Shown: positions 1 through 11,732, counted from the stretch's first letter. The stretch is 64,000 nucleotides of DNA from Powellomyces hirtus (GCA_025526995.1 JAHLKG010000031.1:186001-250000); one strand, 5' to 3'. Notes: a model not told the origin generated them from the letters alone. Program-made: numbers and translations.

Positions 1-559
1 AATCGCGGATAGATGCGTAGTCGACCCAGGAGTCATCAAGGACGTGATCCGGCAATATGTATTTTGGCTGGAGGAAGGAAACATTGGCGCTGGCGTCGAT
101 GGACAATGTCCAAAGGGCATTTTGGAGATTCTGCATTCAAAGGCTTGCAGGTACGCGCGTGCTTACCATGGTGATCCGCAATTAGAATGGCCTCTTGATG
201 ATGGTTGGATGAGCAGGTCCGCGATTATGTTTGGAGATGCTTTGACAGTAGAGCAATGCGAGGGTCTCATCGAGAAACTGAAAAAGTGCAAGGTAAGAGC
301 ACCCGAGCCCGCGGATCGAAGCGTCACATCAACTGACTTTGCGATTTCCATCTCAGTTCCCATTCCAATGTGGTAGGTGCCTCCATAACCCTGGCTCGTG
401 TTTACAACCGTCTATTGATTACACCACCACCTACCAGCTCATGGACGGCCCAGTATGGTGCCCATTGCGCATATACAGAAAAGGAGTGGAGATAGAGGGC
501 TTCGCGGCCATCGCCGTCTTCGTTCATCATTAAATTACGAAATATGGAAAGCGCATTAG
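1..559 (+). CDS. MLH3: DNA mismatch-repair protein MLH3, C-terminal fragment (5' end outside window)
   Basis: This is the end of the C-terminal endonuclease/dimerisation domain of a MutL homologue. Inferred exons are 1-150, 217-292, 357-372 and 438-559. The spliced product contains SKACRSAIMFGDALT, then KLKKCKFPFQ and CAHGRPSMVPI, the conserved end of this domain. The FECAHGRPSMVPI-type ending is typical of MLH3 rather than PMS1, whose equivalent reads CAHGRPTMRHL. A tail of about 30 residues follows to TAG at 557-559. MLH3 pairs with MLH1 to nick DNA in mismatch repair and to resolve meiotic crossovers in the nucleus. The catalytic DQHA(X)2E motif would lie upstream, outside the window. The first intron can be read through, but that inserts about 20 residues into a conserved block, so I prefer splicing there. 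Confidence 0.88.
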
Positions 560-604
560 TCATAGATACTTAGATTTTAAAGACTAGCTGGTTAGTCGCT
601 CATT

Positions 605-648
605 GAACGTAAGACTAGTTTCCCCCGAACGTAAGACTAGTTTCCCCC
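605..648. repeat. Perfect tandem direct repeat, 2 x 22 bp
   Basis: A unit starting GAACGTAAGACTAG and ending in a run of C occurs twice head to tail (605-626 and 627-648) with no mismatch. It lies just after the MLH3 stop and before the DGAT2-like gene. It could be a terminator-region or promoter duplication; nothing more can be said. Confidence 0.9.
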
Positions 649-676
649 CAGTCGTTGTTAATGTAAATCTCTAGTT

Positions 677-704
677 ACGCGTTGCTGACTACGCGTCGTG
701 ACGT
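677..704. promoter_or_regulatory. Two MluI cell-cycle-box-like sites (ACGCGT) plus a TGACGT half-site
   Basis: ACGCGT occurs at 677-682 and 691-696, and TGACGT at 699-704, about 70-95 bp before the DGAT2-like start. ACGCGT is the core bound by fungal MBF-type G1/S factors and TGACGT is a bZIP/CRE half-site. Both hexamers are palindromic and short, so function is only inferred from clustering in a promoter-sized gap. Confidence 0.35.
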
Positions 705-771
705 GACTGCCGATCGCGTCCCGTCACGTTCCCGCCCGATTATGACGGGAGGTGGAGGTCTAGAATGCAGA

Positions 772-2327
772 ATGCGGAAACGGATTTTCGCAATAAGAAT
801 GTCTTATAGTACTACCACCCTTTTTGTGTCGATGGTCCAGCTCACCGCTGTGGTCATACCCTTGTGTGTCCTTACTGTGGTACCCGCTGTCGTGGTAGCG
901 CTTCTCGTGGAGTTTCCTTTATTGCGGTATGGCAGTGTACTGTCGTTCTTCAGCCGGCTAACTGTGAGAGGAGTCAAGCGCTACGTTGACTCACAGTATG
1001 TTTGAACAGGCCAGCCTTAATCGTCTACGTACTCTGGTACAGCTTCTTCGATGATGATCCATGGAAAGGAGGCGGGAATCGGCCAAGCGTGGCTTGGAAG
1101 AATAGGCTGTTCATGCCTAACCATATGCGGTAAATACTTGCGAGTTTACAGCTCGTCCAGTTCAGCTTTCCCCTCTTCTCATTACTGGCGATACCTGCAG
1201 TGATTACGCATGTGCGCAGCTGCATAAGGACGCAGAAGTGGATCCGAAAGCCGGCCCGTTCCTGATGGGACTCCATCCTCATGGTGGGTTTTATGCGCTG
1301 TTTTCGATTGATTGACGCTGCTGAACCATTCATCTGTTTAGGCATACTCTGTAAGAGCGAATTCAGTGTGTGACATCCAAGACAGCGCTGACTAATCCAC
1401 TTTTCAGGCTACTCGCATTTCGTCAACGTAATAACAGACGGTAAGATGCGCACCGCAAACCCTTCATGTCCCAAACGACCGCTTTCGCTTACACGTTGTA
1501 CAGTCAGCGGGTTTCCTGAACTATTTCCCAACATCGAGCGGCGGGTAGCCGTGCTGGATTTACTCTTCCGCCTTCCCATCCTCCGTGAGATTGCTCTGAT
1601 CCACGGTCTGATCAGCGTCAACAAGAGCTCGATAAAGTACTGGCTGTCCCAAGGCACCAACAAAGCCGTCGGCATCGTAGTCGGTGGTGCGGCCGAATCC
1701 CTAGAATCGTTTGATGGGGTCCACAGAGTGATTTTGAAACGACGGCGAGGGTTCTTTAGGTTGGCGTTGGAAACAGGGTGCGTATAAACCGTTTGCTGCA
1801 TCTCTTCACGCTACAGGAACGAGATTGACGCGATCCAATGAAGATCCGCGCTGATACCGGTGTACAGTTTTGGCGAAACATCGCTCTGGTCACAACTGCA
1901 ACATCCAGTTCTTTGCAAATTGCAGAAATTGCTTCTACGGCTGACGGGGTTCACAATGTAAAGTCAAAAAAAAAAAGCCCGACATTCTGCATCCTTCCAT
2001 CAGCAAGTACTCAAGTACGCTCCGTCCTCCAGACCTGTGTGTTACGGCCGGTGGTTCACACCCATACCAAACCAGATAGAACTCGTGACCGTCGTAGGAA
2101 AGCCCATCTCGGTCACAAAAATACAAAGCCCAACTGACGCACAGATTGAGGACCTGCAGCGGGTGTATATTGTTGCACTGACGGAACTGTTTGATAAATA
2201 CAAAGACAAGTACGCCAAGGTAAGTTGAACGTATGAAGGCAGGTACAACCCACTAGATAGATACTCATGCAACTCTGTAAACATTGGGATCTAGAATAGG
2301 ATCGAGGATTTGAAAATTGTACATTGA
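772..2327 (+). CDS. Diacylglycerol acyltransferase type 2 (DGAT2/MBOAT-unrelated) family protein, nine exons
   Basis: The product is an ER acyltransferase of the DGAT2 family, expected to use acyl-CoA to make triacylglycerol or a related neutral lipid. Inferred exons are 772-926, 1010-1129, 1201-1283, 1342-1350, 1408-1440, 1504-1777, 1844-1957, 2033-2219 and 2295-2327. In order they give a hydrophobic N-terminal hairpin, RDYACAQLHK, the HPHG active-site motif (FLMGLHPHG), then VVGGAAESLES, LKRRRGF, LIPVYSFGE and TVVGKPISV. These blocks are colinear with DGAT2. Exon 4 is only 9 nt and supplies the residues just after HPHG. Every junction keeps frame and has GT-AG ends. The start is uncertain: an in-frame ATG also exists at 742. 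MCB-like sites lie just upstream. The activity could instead be a monoacylglycerol or wax acyltransferase, since the family is mixed. Confidence 0.85.
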
Positions 2328-2624
2328 TTCATGTAGTGATTATATAGTGTTTACAAATTTTTCTGCGACGTTTCCTGATTACAGAATCTTAGAATGCAGT
2401 ATTGGCAGCGCTATATATACTGTTTATCAATTCGTATCGGACAATCGAACATCCTCTGATTGGTTGCTAAAGGCGCCCAAAGCAGTCAAATGGCAGTGGC
2501 GCTGGAAAGCACTGTCAAAGCGCGTGTGTAAGCAGAGTGACGTGGCGCAGCCGACGAGAAAAGGAAGCACTCTCAAGAAGCCCATGAAGCAGTTCGAAGA
2601 TCGCTCCAGTTCCATCGAGCAAGG

Positions 2625-5117
2625 ATGAGCTCTTCAACTCGCGGTGAGCTCACATTTTACACATTTTGTCTGCAACATGCTACTGGGTCTTGATGCATTT
2701 TTCGTCCGTCTCAGCCAACTTCCGCTCATCCTCCGCATCGCCCAAGAAGAAAACCGGTAACACCCCCCGTCAATCACCAAATCCTTTCGTCATTTGCTTA
2801 CTTTCCCATCACCCTCCAGTCAACCATGCCACCCTAACCCCCGACGTGATCGAAACTTACCGTGTCGCACCCTTTACTCTCCCCACCTCGCGGCGAAGCT
2901 CCAAAAACACGTTTTACCACCGGGACCCCGAACTCCTGCAACACGAACTGCACACGAGCAAAACCAAAATTAACGAATTGATCTATGAGCGCAAAGTGCT
3001 TAAAACAAAAATTTGTGCGTTGGAGGAGGAGTTGAGGAAAATGGATGCGCGGTATGAGGAGCTGTTGTCGATCAATGTATGTGATGTGGGTGGAGAATGA
3101 GGGGACTGTCAAACATGGGATAGCTTATTTGGCAACTTACAGATCATAACTCGCACAGCGTCAACGTCGTTTGTAGATAGCAGTGCGACGATCCCGGAGG
3201 ATAAGGTAGGGCGTTCAATTCTTGACTTTCTATGGGGAACGATTTCCTGAATCTTGTTTTGTCCCCTCTATCAGACAATTCGAAACCTTCGAATCGCAGT
3301 AAAGAACCTCACCAAGCGAAACAAAGAGCTTGACAAGGAGCTGGGAGAGGTCAAGCAAAGGTTCGTGCATCACCCTATGTGCTCATGCAAAACATCGGGT
3401 GGTAACCTCGCATGCAGCATGCGATTCAACAAGCTCTACATGAAGGAACAAGAATGCGTTGCTCTTTTCCAGGAGGTAGAGCCACCCATCAAAAGCAATG
3501 CACTAGCAAGCGATGCTCATGCTAAACCATTGTAGACCCTCCGACTCCGCCGCGCAATAGCCAACGCCGAAGCCGAGGTCCCCCTCAAACTCGAAACCGC
3601 CACCGAGCTAGACGACTTGCGACACACCGTGGAAATCGCGCACCGCGAACGCGACGAATGGCGGGGTAAGAAATATTTTCCACATCCCCCCGCTTCCCAC
3701 AAACATCATTCCCAGCTCGTTCATACTATATATCTTGACTGTCAGCACTCTCCACCCCACAGAATTGTCCGAAAACCTCCAAACCGAGAAAGAAGCCTTG
3801 CGGATCCAGCTTGGGGAAGCAGAGAGCAAATGTCGGTTGGCGCAACAGGTTCTTGAAGAATCGGAACATAAGTGGCGGTCGGATAAATACCGGGAATGCA
3901 ACGCGCTCAAGTCGACAAACGACGAATTGGAGAAAAGAGTCGATACACTTCGTTCTGAGCAGAGGGACGCGGAAACTGATGCCAAGGCAGCTCGACAACG
4001 ATCCAAAGAAGAGGAGCGCATTTTGCAGGACGAGTTGACGCGAGCCCGCGCGATCGCCGAGGAAAGTAAAGCAAAAGAAGAGCATTGGAGAGCTCAAGTC
4101 AATACGCATAAAGTCTCTATCGCCGAATATGAAGGTCAAGTGGAAGAATATCAACGGCAACTTGAAGGTATGCAAAGTAGTAGAACGTGACCGCGTTCGC
4201 AAATCAGCAGCATTGATGACTGATGCGGATACCGTTCTACCTATAGAGACCAGCCAAATTCGCGCACACGAAGTCAACGAGGCATCGGCACTCATGTCAC
4301 GGATCAAGAGGACTGAACGGGTTTTGGACGAAGAGAAGAGCAAGAATGAGGAACTTCGCCAACGCGTTGAGCAGCTACAGGAAAGGCTGGATACTTCTTC
4401 AAAAGCGGCCAAAGAAGCCGAGTTAGCTGATGAGGACGAGAAAACAACACCCAAGGCGAAACATCCGCAGTTGTTTAGTAGGTCGCCGTCAGGAACGTCT
4501 TTGTGAGTGCCATTCAAACCATACTTGCAATTCTTCTTACGTGCAACTAAACGTCACGGCTCTTCGGTAGGAATGCATCAGTGGCAAGCTCGAAAGATAT
4601 CACTGGGGCGCAAGCACCCAGTCGAATGGCGTCATCCTCAAGCTCTCATAACCGGCACGACGCGCAACCGCAGCCAACTCCAGGGTCTGAACTCCCGATA
4701 ACAGCTCCTGAAGCGTACTCTCATAAGAATGTGCCTGCATCGCCCACTGTATCCAAAACGTCCGCGTCCGGATCACGGACCCCAGTTCCAGAAACCTCAC
4801 CATTGGAAGACGACGTACCAGAAGAAATCTTCCCCGTACACGCATCCCAACCCACCTCCCGGTCCCACACGCCCGTACGGAGCCGCTCCCCATCCACGCA
4901 CAGCTTGAATCTCAGCGGCCCTCCCTCGCAAGCATCGCGATCAGGCTCCCAGAGCAAACTGCCGGATCCGGATCCGGGAGACTTCCAGATCCATTTGTCG
5001 CGAGCTGTCAGCACCGAGTTCTTTGAGAAGCAGATGAGGGTTGATGCTGCTACTGTCATACAGGCTGCTATTCGAGGTTACTTGACACGCCGCGCCCGGC
5101 CATCAAAGGGCGGTTAA
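2625..5117 (+). CDS. Coiled-coil protein with C-terminal IQ motif, function unknown
   Basis: I do not recognise a named family. The first exons read MSSSTR, a Ser/Lys-rich stretch, then a block around TLTPDVIETYRVAPFTLP; all inferred junctions keep frame. Long heptad-rich coiled coils follow, for example around 2940-3090, 3280-3360 and 3780-4440, rich in Glu, Lys, Arg and Gln. A Ser/Pro/Thr-rich linker runs to about 4990. The last 25 residues contain ATVIQAAIRGYLTRR, a good IQ motif for calmodulin or myosin-light-chain-type partners. At least eight short introns interrupt the gene. The architecture suggests a cytoskeletal or scaffold protein, but that is inference. An inverted CCAAT box (ATTGG) lies near 2458 in the promoter. 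Confidence 0.7.
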
Positions 5118-5460
5118 GCATCTTCAGTACTACATATCAAAATGCGTTTGGCGGCTCTCATTCGCTTCTTGCTTCTGACGATCGAACATGGTTTTTATGT
5201 GTTTGTGTTGCATTCATAAACCCCCATTCCACAAATAAAAGACTCCATCCGCTAAAGAATTCGTGTTCTTCTTAGCTATTCACTGGATTTGTTTCCTTCT
5301 GTATTTGAAGGCGAGCTTTGTTAGTCGCTCAAGAATCAATTCCACATAGTACAAGAGTGGTGAAACTCCATCACAGACGATTCAATGTCTGATCGTCAAA
5401 AGGCCTGGTTACGCGCGAACGCAATGCTCTCTTGAACGTTAATACAGACAAAACCATAAT
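5118..5460. other. Convergent intergenic region
   Basis: This is the 3' flank of the IQ-motif gene (plus) and of MED1 (minus). AATAAA at about 5236 could serve as a polyadenylation signal on the plus strand. No coding potential is seen. Confidence 0.5.
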
Positions 5461-8006
5461 TCAAAACACTTCTTCTACGCCATTTATCAGAACGCCGTTC
5501 ATCTCCGTATGACCAGTATCGCCCACGGAGTCCGCCATCAACATCTCGAAGACCAACACCAAATCCAGCGAAGTGTTGACTAGGCGCATAACTCCAAGTC
5601 CCGCCGTTCGACTAGACTCTTCCACGGCAGCCCCCGCTTCATCGACGTCGACAGTCACAATCTGCAACTGGCAATCAGGCCCGACTTCTACTATAATTCG
5701 GCGTCGTACAGGCGGTGCAGAGGGTGATGGTATGTACGTCATTCCAAAGACGAGGCGCTCTAGTGGTGTCCATTCCTGCAGCGTAAATTGTGCTGTTTGG
5801 CCGGACCCGGTCATGCACGTGTGCATCTCGGCAGTTTGCGAATTAAAACATGAACGGAAAAGATGGTTGAAAGTGAGCTGTCGTCGGAGGTCCGTCAAGA
5901 TGGGATGCAGTTGATTCGGATGCGTGAATGGAATTTTGGTGATGAGTACGCCCGGCACTGCAGGATCTGCCGCAAAGCTGTATGTTTGACGTATGGGCGT
6001 GGAAGAGAGCTCGGAAGATAACGCCGGTCCTTCTGCCGCGAATGCGGAACCGTCGGCAAAAAGTAACGCGAGATCCACATCCGGTCGAAGCTTGCGACGG
6101 AGGAGTGCAAATTTCAGTGGCGGCTTTTAGCCGATATTCATCTACTAAACGCTCACCAGCAATTCGACGAAAGTGGCATATCGATTGGTGTTGGACAAGT
6201 CCACTGGTACTGACGGTACTTCCCCATCCGGGCAAAGGCCAACCAATGCTCCTACTCGCCTCGCTAGCGATGTGCATGCCACGATGGGAGGCGTCAAATC
6301 CATGAAGAATGTGATATTTGTCAATTGCGACCCCGGCGGCATTGGGAGATAGAACGATAGCGGACTGATGTCACGCCAAGAGGTGCCCTGCACAATCGAC
6401 TCGTTTCTATAAATGCCCACTGTCAGTCTCATCGAAATTCGCATTCTCGATTTGATAGTGTGATCCGACTTGAGATTGGTCCGCTTACCCATCCATGTTT
6501 ATTGGATTCTCGGGTGGGTTCCCTGGAACCAGGAACTGGTTGCGATGAGCGCCCAGAACGGGTATCGGCTGGTACAGCTCGAGTTGTATATATGCCTTGT
6601 ACATTGTGCCGGGCGCGAAAGCATCCGACATGTGGGTCGCATCCGTTCCTACATGAAGTATGCGTCAGCGCAAAGACACGTGGATGGAGCATTCCCGTCT
6701 GATGCCAACCTTTAGACCAGTCAATATCACAGCGTTCTCCCGGAGTGCCCCAAAACACCAGAGATGGCCCAAATTGTTCACAGTGCATCAAGGGTATCCC
6801 ATGGCCTTCCATTAGCACAGATTCCGGATTATTCGCGCTGTTTGTTCTGGGAAGCCAACTGATCAGCTACCATGTCGTCACAGGACCGCAGATGTGCGTT
6901 GCTTACAGCTCGATGCCGTATATGGAAATGAGGTCATTCTCTATACATTTTAGCTGATGGAATCCCGCATGGCCGTCAAGAAACGCAAGATTTGACAGTG
7001 AAGTCTTGAAAGTCAAAAAGTCACCCTTTCTTAAATACGTCATACGAATCAGAGAGAAAGAAAGTCATTGCGTGCGATCTTTGCGTCTTTACCTTAAGGT
7101 TTCCGCCAGCAATTTGTCAGCCTCTCCAAACCAAATATATATGCAGGGTTGAGCAGTGAAAAGCTCAGTATACTTGTACGATGGAGGACAGGAGTTGCAT
7201 TGGGCCTACCAACTCATGCTGTTGATCTTGCGAATGGGTATCAGACGCATAAGACAGGCGCGCTTTGGTGATGGTCCCTTCAAAGTTGACTTCAATCTAC
7301 GCAGCCAGAGGTGGATATGGTGTGAGCGCAAGCACACCGATTTCGACACGAGCATCAGCATGATCCGATCTCGTACATCAACAACAAAAATCATTCCACA
7401 GATGGTCACAATCATTGTCGAATCATCCTCGACATGTGGAGAGGAATAGAACTGCAGCTGGAGCTGTTCGGTGAGGGTTTGAAGTTTCCGGATTACTCTT
7501 TCCGTCGTCAGTTTGCCGAAGGCAGCAGGATCCGTTAGCACATCCGACAAGCAGTGGTCCAGAGCCGAGCGCAAAGGGAAAGCAGCATCAAACGCGTAGG
7601 CTTGCTGCTGAAGGAGACGGCGGTACTGAGCAATCGAGATTCCCACTCTCTGTTCTAACGATTCTCCTGACGAATTGAATATTGGTTGGCCACCGTTCTG
7701 AGCTATGATCTGGTCTCGAAGGGCGGTGAACTCCGCCTTGATCGCAAACGTGTTTACAGCCAAAGGATGTATGACTATAAGCATCACCCCAAGAACAAAA
7801 AGGCTCATGAGAAGCAGAACATTTCATAAAGCAGATGCCTCCAGGGTCGCACCATTGGGAACTGGTTCGCTGCGGGGAGCTCGAGGAAGCTGGAGATCCA
7901 ATTCTGTAGCAATGGAACTCAGAAAATGGTCAAAAGATTGAAACTGATCCTCTGGCTGCCACGGGAGGACTTCAATGTCCATGTCTGGTAGCTGCTCGCC
8001 CATCAT
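5461..8006 (-). CDS. MED1: Mediator of RNA polymerase II transcription subunit 1
   Basis: The product is a subunit of the Mediator complex that links transcription factors to RNA polymerase II in the nucleus. The N-terminus (from MMGEQLPDMD at 8006) leads into a helical block at 7206-7808 with the segment STMIVTICGMIFVVDV, the usual Med1 beta element. Near the C-terminus, VLITKIPFTHPNQLHPILTD followed by LRRQLTFNHLFRSCF lines up with the human MED1 segment in which a KI-F-HP motif precedes an I-x-x-LR-x-Q-x-x-[FY]-N block. The stretch EVGPDCQLQIVTVDV also fits. Roughly six short introns separate the reading frames at 7808/7824, 7206, 6818, 6492 and 6078. Exact exon ends in the middle (6080-7200) were not resolved. 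A second Met at 8003 is equally possible as start. Confidence 0.82.
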
Positions 8007-8937
8007 GCAGGGCTACTTTGCTTATGGCAATTTTCTGGTCCTTCTCTTTTTGACGATGGCCAGAGATGTGCAAAGTTTAACGATGTGGAGTGCATGTTAG
8101 TTTATCCTATATTTGGTATGCTGTCATCCCGTTTCTTTCATTTCGTTGCTGAAACCAAAAGAAAGACGCCTCAGGCGCTGCGTCACAACGGCTCTGCATT
8201 CGTCAGACGGGCCCCTTCTTGCTGCCGAATGAAACTTCCATTTCAGGATGCAAGTTGTATTCTTTTTCATCATACTACGTTATGTAAGGCGTTTCATGCC
8301 TCCCATGGTAAGGTTTGCTTCTCATCTTTCGTCAGTCCCGACTACAAATAGCGAGTGAACGATGTATTTGCAAAAACAAAATGGTCCAATGAACCACAAT
8401 TAACACAACGGAAAGCCCGGGAACTGGAATTATTTCAAAACAATAAAAAAAAAAGATGAGAGGAAAGAAAGACCAGGGAGGCACTGGACGATTGAAGCTT
8501 GTCTCACACTTGCGCGTGCTGAAATTAATACAGTGTGCAGCCGTGCTTGAGTAAGCGACATGAGACGCGTTTCGGGCCACAAACTCCGTCCACTAAAAAG
8601 AAATAATTATTTGCGGCCCGTGCCGTGTGTGCCCAAGGACCCCGCGTTGTAAAAACTGACCGTTCTTGGGCGGCACCCTTGGTCGCCTACGATTGGAACA
8701 ACCCGACGGCAGAGGCAAAATCTTTCTTCGCATCTCTCGCGACCCTTTCTTGCTTTCTTTTGACATTTACCTCTTGCTGGTTTTCTCTTCAATCCTTCCT
8801 CGAAAAATTCAACCCACTCAGTATATACACTCTGTTTTTCAAAGTATAATCCGGCGGTTACTTTGCTTGTATTCCTTTCTATCCTTGACGGTCGTGCTGG
8901 ACACACCTACTTGGCCACTCTCGATCCGCAGGCAAGC
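8007..8937. other. Divergent promoter region between MED1 and the OPY2-like gene
   Basis: No reading frame here looks like a gene. There is an A-rich patch at 8445-8455 and pyrimidine-rich sequence at 8715-8835 that resembles a fungal 5' UTR. It should hold both promoters. Confidence 0.5.
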
Positions 8938-10650
8938 ATGCCTGTCCCAACTATCACGCGACGACGGTCTCTATCGTTTCCATTCTTCTTGCTGCTGGGA
9001 ATATGCTCTTTGTCGTGGATACCAACGCAAGTGCAGGCGCTCTGTATATCATGTCCAATGATTGCGGATTGCGCTGTGCGATGTGCAGAGGCAGAGGTGT
9101 GTGTTGTTGTCTTTCGTGCTCTGTTCAACAAAAGCGAGGTGCTCACAAAGTCTTTCGTTTGACCACAGATTTGCGCCTTTACATCTCGGCCGACGTGTCA
9201 GTCATGTCCAGTGCCTGAGTGTGTTCTAAAGAGTGCGATATCCGGCACACCCCTCGTTCATGCCCGTCCCACATACCTCCCGGACATGAGCCGAACCGAA
9301 GATAACTCGAACGTCGTATTGCCCGCAATGATCCAGCCACTCCGACTGCTTGCCAACACACCATCTTCTCCAAAAATTACTGGAATAGAAAACACGCCCA
9401 CCGACCCACGAACAGGGGAGGCGACAACCACTCCAACGGGCAGTAACACTGGCGGGACGACAGCCATCATTCCCCAGGCCGACACTGACGATTCGGAACG
9501 GCCACCCTTCTTTGCAATAGCAGCCTCAGTGGGCGCCATTGCTTTCGTTGCGTTTGGAGCTGTGGCCATTGTTGCTCGCCGACGAGCCGCGGCAAGCCGC
9601 AGCGAACTTCCTGTTGCTCGTACGGGCCAGGTCAGCAAAAAGTCGTTCAAGGATAGGGTGCCGCACCGCCCGGTCATTCCAGTCTCCCGCATGGTTCAAG
9701 CCAGCAAAAAGTCATTAAAAGGCATGATCCCACACCGCCTCGAGCGGAAACCCACATTCACTTTGGGTGCCGAGTCTCGCATGGTTCGCGGCTCCTTTGG
9801 GAGTTTGACCAGCCATGCGTCAAGTGATGGGTCTCTTTCTGAAGCCAATGTGATCACCTACCTCTCCCCGAATCCGGAGATGCGCCAGACGGCAGCGCCG
9901 CAGCTGCTCGACAACCCCTTCGCAGATCAAGAAGAAGTTCCGGCCATAGTATTAGGGACTCCCTACAATCTTGGCTCGCTGTTTTCCGACCTGGCCAGCG
10001 ACTCGAATGCATCTTACAAGAGCATGAGTGTGAACTCAGTTTCCACCGGGACGCGCCCCGACTCGAGCGCATCCACGTACATCTCCGCTCCCCGGCCTCC
10101 AAAGACTGATCCGTTCGCCGATCCTGTACGTTATTCTTCTGCGTCGTCGGCACCGACTGTGCGAGATCCCGCGATGGACGAGCCCACAGCACGCCGCGTT
10201 GTGCAGTTCCGCAGTCACGACTCGCTGATGCGTCCCCCCGCCCGCCGCCCAAGCAGCGCCTCCACCTACTCCTCAATCACATCATCTTCCCTCAACCAAG
10301 GCGTCGCGTCATCGCCAGCCCTGCCAACCCTGGCATTCTCCCAGATGTCTTGGGGCGCTTCAAACTCTGCCCGCTATCCGACTCGCACGCCCTCACAGCT
10401 CCGCCAATCGGTTGACTCCGACGCCACCAACATCAGCAGCCACTATGAACCCCCTCCGCTGATTGAAATGAACCACGGTGACTCACGCATACGAGGTAAG
10501 GGAACGGGCCATGCTCGCGCCCGTAGCGTGCGCCTCAACCAATCCGAACTCGAACTGTCGTCGGCGGCCGCACACCCGCCACTTCCTCCACTGGACACTC
10601 TGGCTGCGTACCCTGCAGCTCTCGGCCACGGCTGGTCCATGGCCAAGTGA
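8938..10650 (+). CDS. OPY2: Opy2-like single-pass membrane anchor of the HOG/MAPK pathway
   Basis: Two exons (8938-9096 and 9169-10650) are joined in phase. The start MPVPTITRRRSLSF precedes a hydrophobic signal peptide ending near VQA. The small ectodomain follows: cysteines in the order C-x2-C-x5-C-x3-C-x4-C-x7-C-x2-C-x4-C (CISCP ... CAEAEIC ... CQSCPVPEC), which is the Opy2 N-terminal domain pattern. A Thr/Pro-rich stalk leads to one membrane segment (AIAASVGAIAFVAFGAVAIV) and then RRR, giving an outside-to-inside topology. The cytosolic tail of about 380 residues is Ser/Pro-rich. It contains two near-repeats, QVSKKSFKDRVPHRP and QASKKSLKGMIPHRL. In yeast Opy2 recruits Ste50 and Ste11 to the plasma membrane. 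By analogy this protein anchors osmostress signalling; the partners are inferred. Confidence 0.82.
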
Positions 10651-11042
10651 GGCTCCACCCACTCGCTCATTCATTCTAAAAGTAGCTTCTACCTTCGATA
10701 TGGACTGTCTTCGTAGCATAGTCTCAGCGTAGAATGGAGGGAATGGAGATTCGTGTCACGAATGTACATTATGTAAATTAACAAAGATAACTAGGGAACT
10801 CAGCTAGCGATACTGTTCCAATTCCAAGTTGCTCAAATACTTGTACCAATGACCTGGTCGCCTTCGTCATGGTTTCGCTGGGGGTCCATCCTGCTTCAGT
10901 CACAAAATTGCCCTTGTATGGAATGCACGGCTGTGGCGCTAGTGTGGCGTGGCAGCGCGTAGGCACAACTTTCCCACGCACAGATTATTCCGGCAGTTTA
11001 TCTCAACATCGCAATCCAATCTCCAGTTACACTCTCACTACC
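10651..11042. other. Intergenic region before the F-box pair
   Basis: This holds the OPY2 3' flank and the promoter of the first F-box-like gene. The frame of that gene stays open upstream to 10869, but the ATG at 11043 gives the start that aligns with its paralogue. Nothing else is seen. Confidence 0.5.
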
Positions 11043-11732
11043 ATGAACTTGCCATCAGAGATCATCTCCACTGTCGTTGATTATCTATGGAACGACATCG
11101 TTGTTCACGTCGACACAATGTCCTTCCTCAGACTCCTTCGGGTTAACAAGATCTTTCACTTTGTCGTGCGCCGCCGTCGGCACCTAATGTGGACACATGC
11201 TGTGCAGTGCAATGTCGGTACACGTTTTCAAACTGCGAACCCACTCAGCAACCCGTTTGTCGATCCTGGGGCACTTCTCTGTGGAATGTGCCCTGGATTG
11301 GGCGGCGGAATTGGTCCATCCATTACGGAGTATCGTAGAGCAGGCATTGCAAGGCTTGTTCTTGACAATCGCAAGCGCTTCGATACTGTGATGCTGAGGG
11401 ACACATCCGACTACCCGGTCATGTTTGAATCCAATGACCAAGGCATGTCGGGTGCAGCGGGACATATGTTGGCACTCGAACACGTGCCATTGTCTTCCTA
11501 CACCACGCGATCATCAAAACTTCTCCAGAATGTCACACTCTGTGATATTCCAAATCAAAGTCTTGGGGAGTTTCCTTATGCTGTGATGATAGCTGAGAAG
11601 ATAGAGGGGACAACTACGTACACAATCCACGCTTTCAGAACGGGCAACGACGGAACGCTGGAGTTCAAAGTTGTGATATTTGACACCTTTAGTGGTCACT
11701 TCATCCGCGACAACGAGGACGAGGACATGTGA
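11043..11732 (+). CDS. F-box-like protein, tandem copy A
   Basis: This is a single-exon protein of 229 residues. It begins MNLPSEIISTVVDYLWNDI, followed by FLRLLRVNKIFHFVV and RRRRHLMW, which resembles an F-box (LP-x-E-[IL] start, then L-R-x-N-K-x-F-H). It would recruit substrates to an SCF ubiquitin ligase through Skp1, which is inference. The rest (LVLDNRKRFDTV, ESNDQGMSGAAG, LLQNVTLCDIPN, FPYAVMI, then a highly acidic end) matches no family I know. It is shared with the neighbour at 12171, which shows the two are paralogues. The start is fixed by alignment with that copy. No leucine-rich, WD or Kelch repeats follow the F-box. Confidence 0.7.
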   Translation: MNLPSEIISTVVDYLWNDIVVHVDTMSFLRLLRVNKIFHFVVRRRRHLMWTHAVQCNVGTRFQTANPLSNPFVDPGALLCGMCPGLGGGIGPSITEYRRAGIARLVLDNRKRFDTVMLRDTSDYPVMFESNDQGMSGAAGHMLALEHVPLSSYTTRSSKLLQNVTLCDIPNQSLGEFPYAVMIAEKIEGTTTYTIHAFRTGNDGTLEFKVVIFDTFSGHFIRDNEDEDM

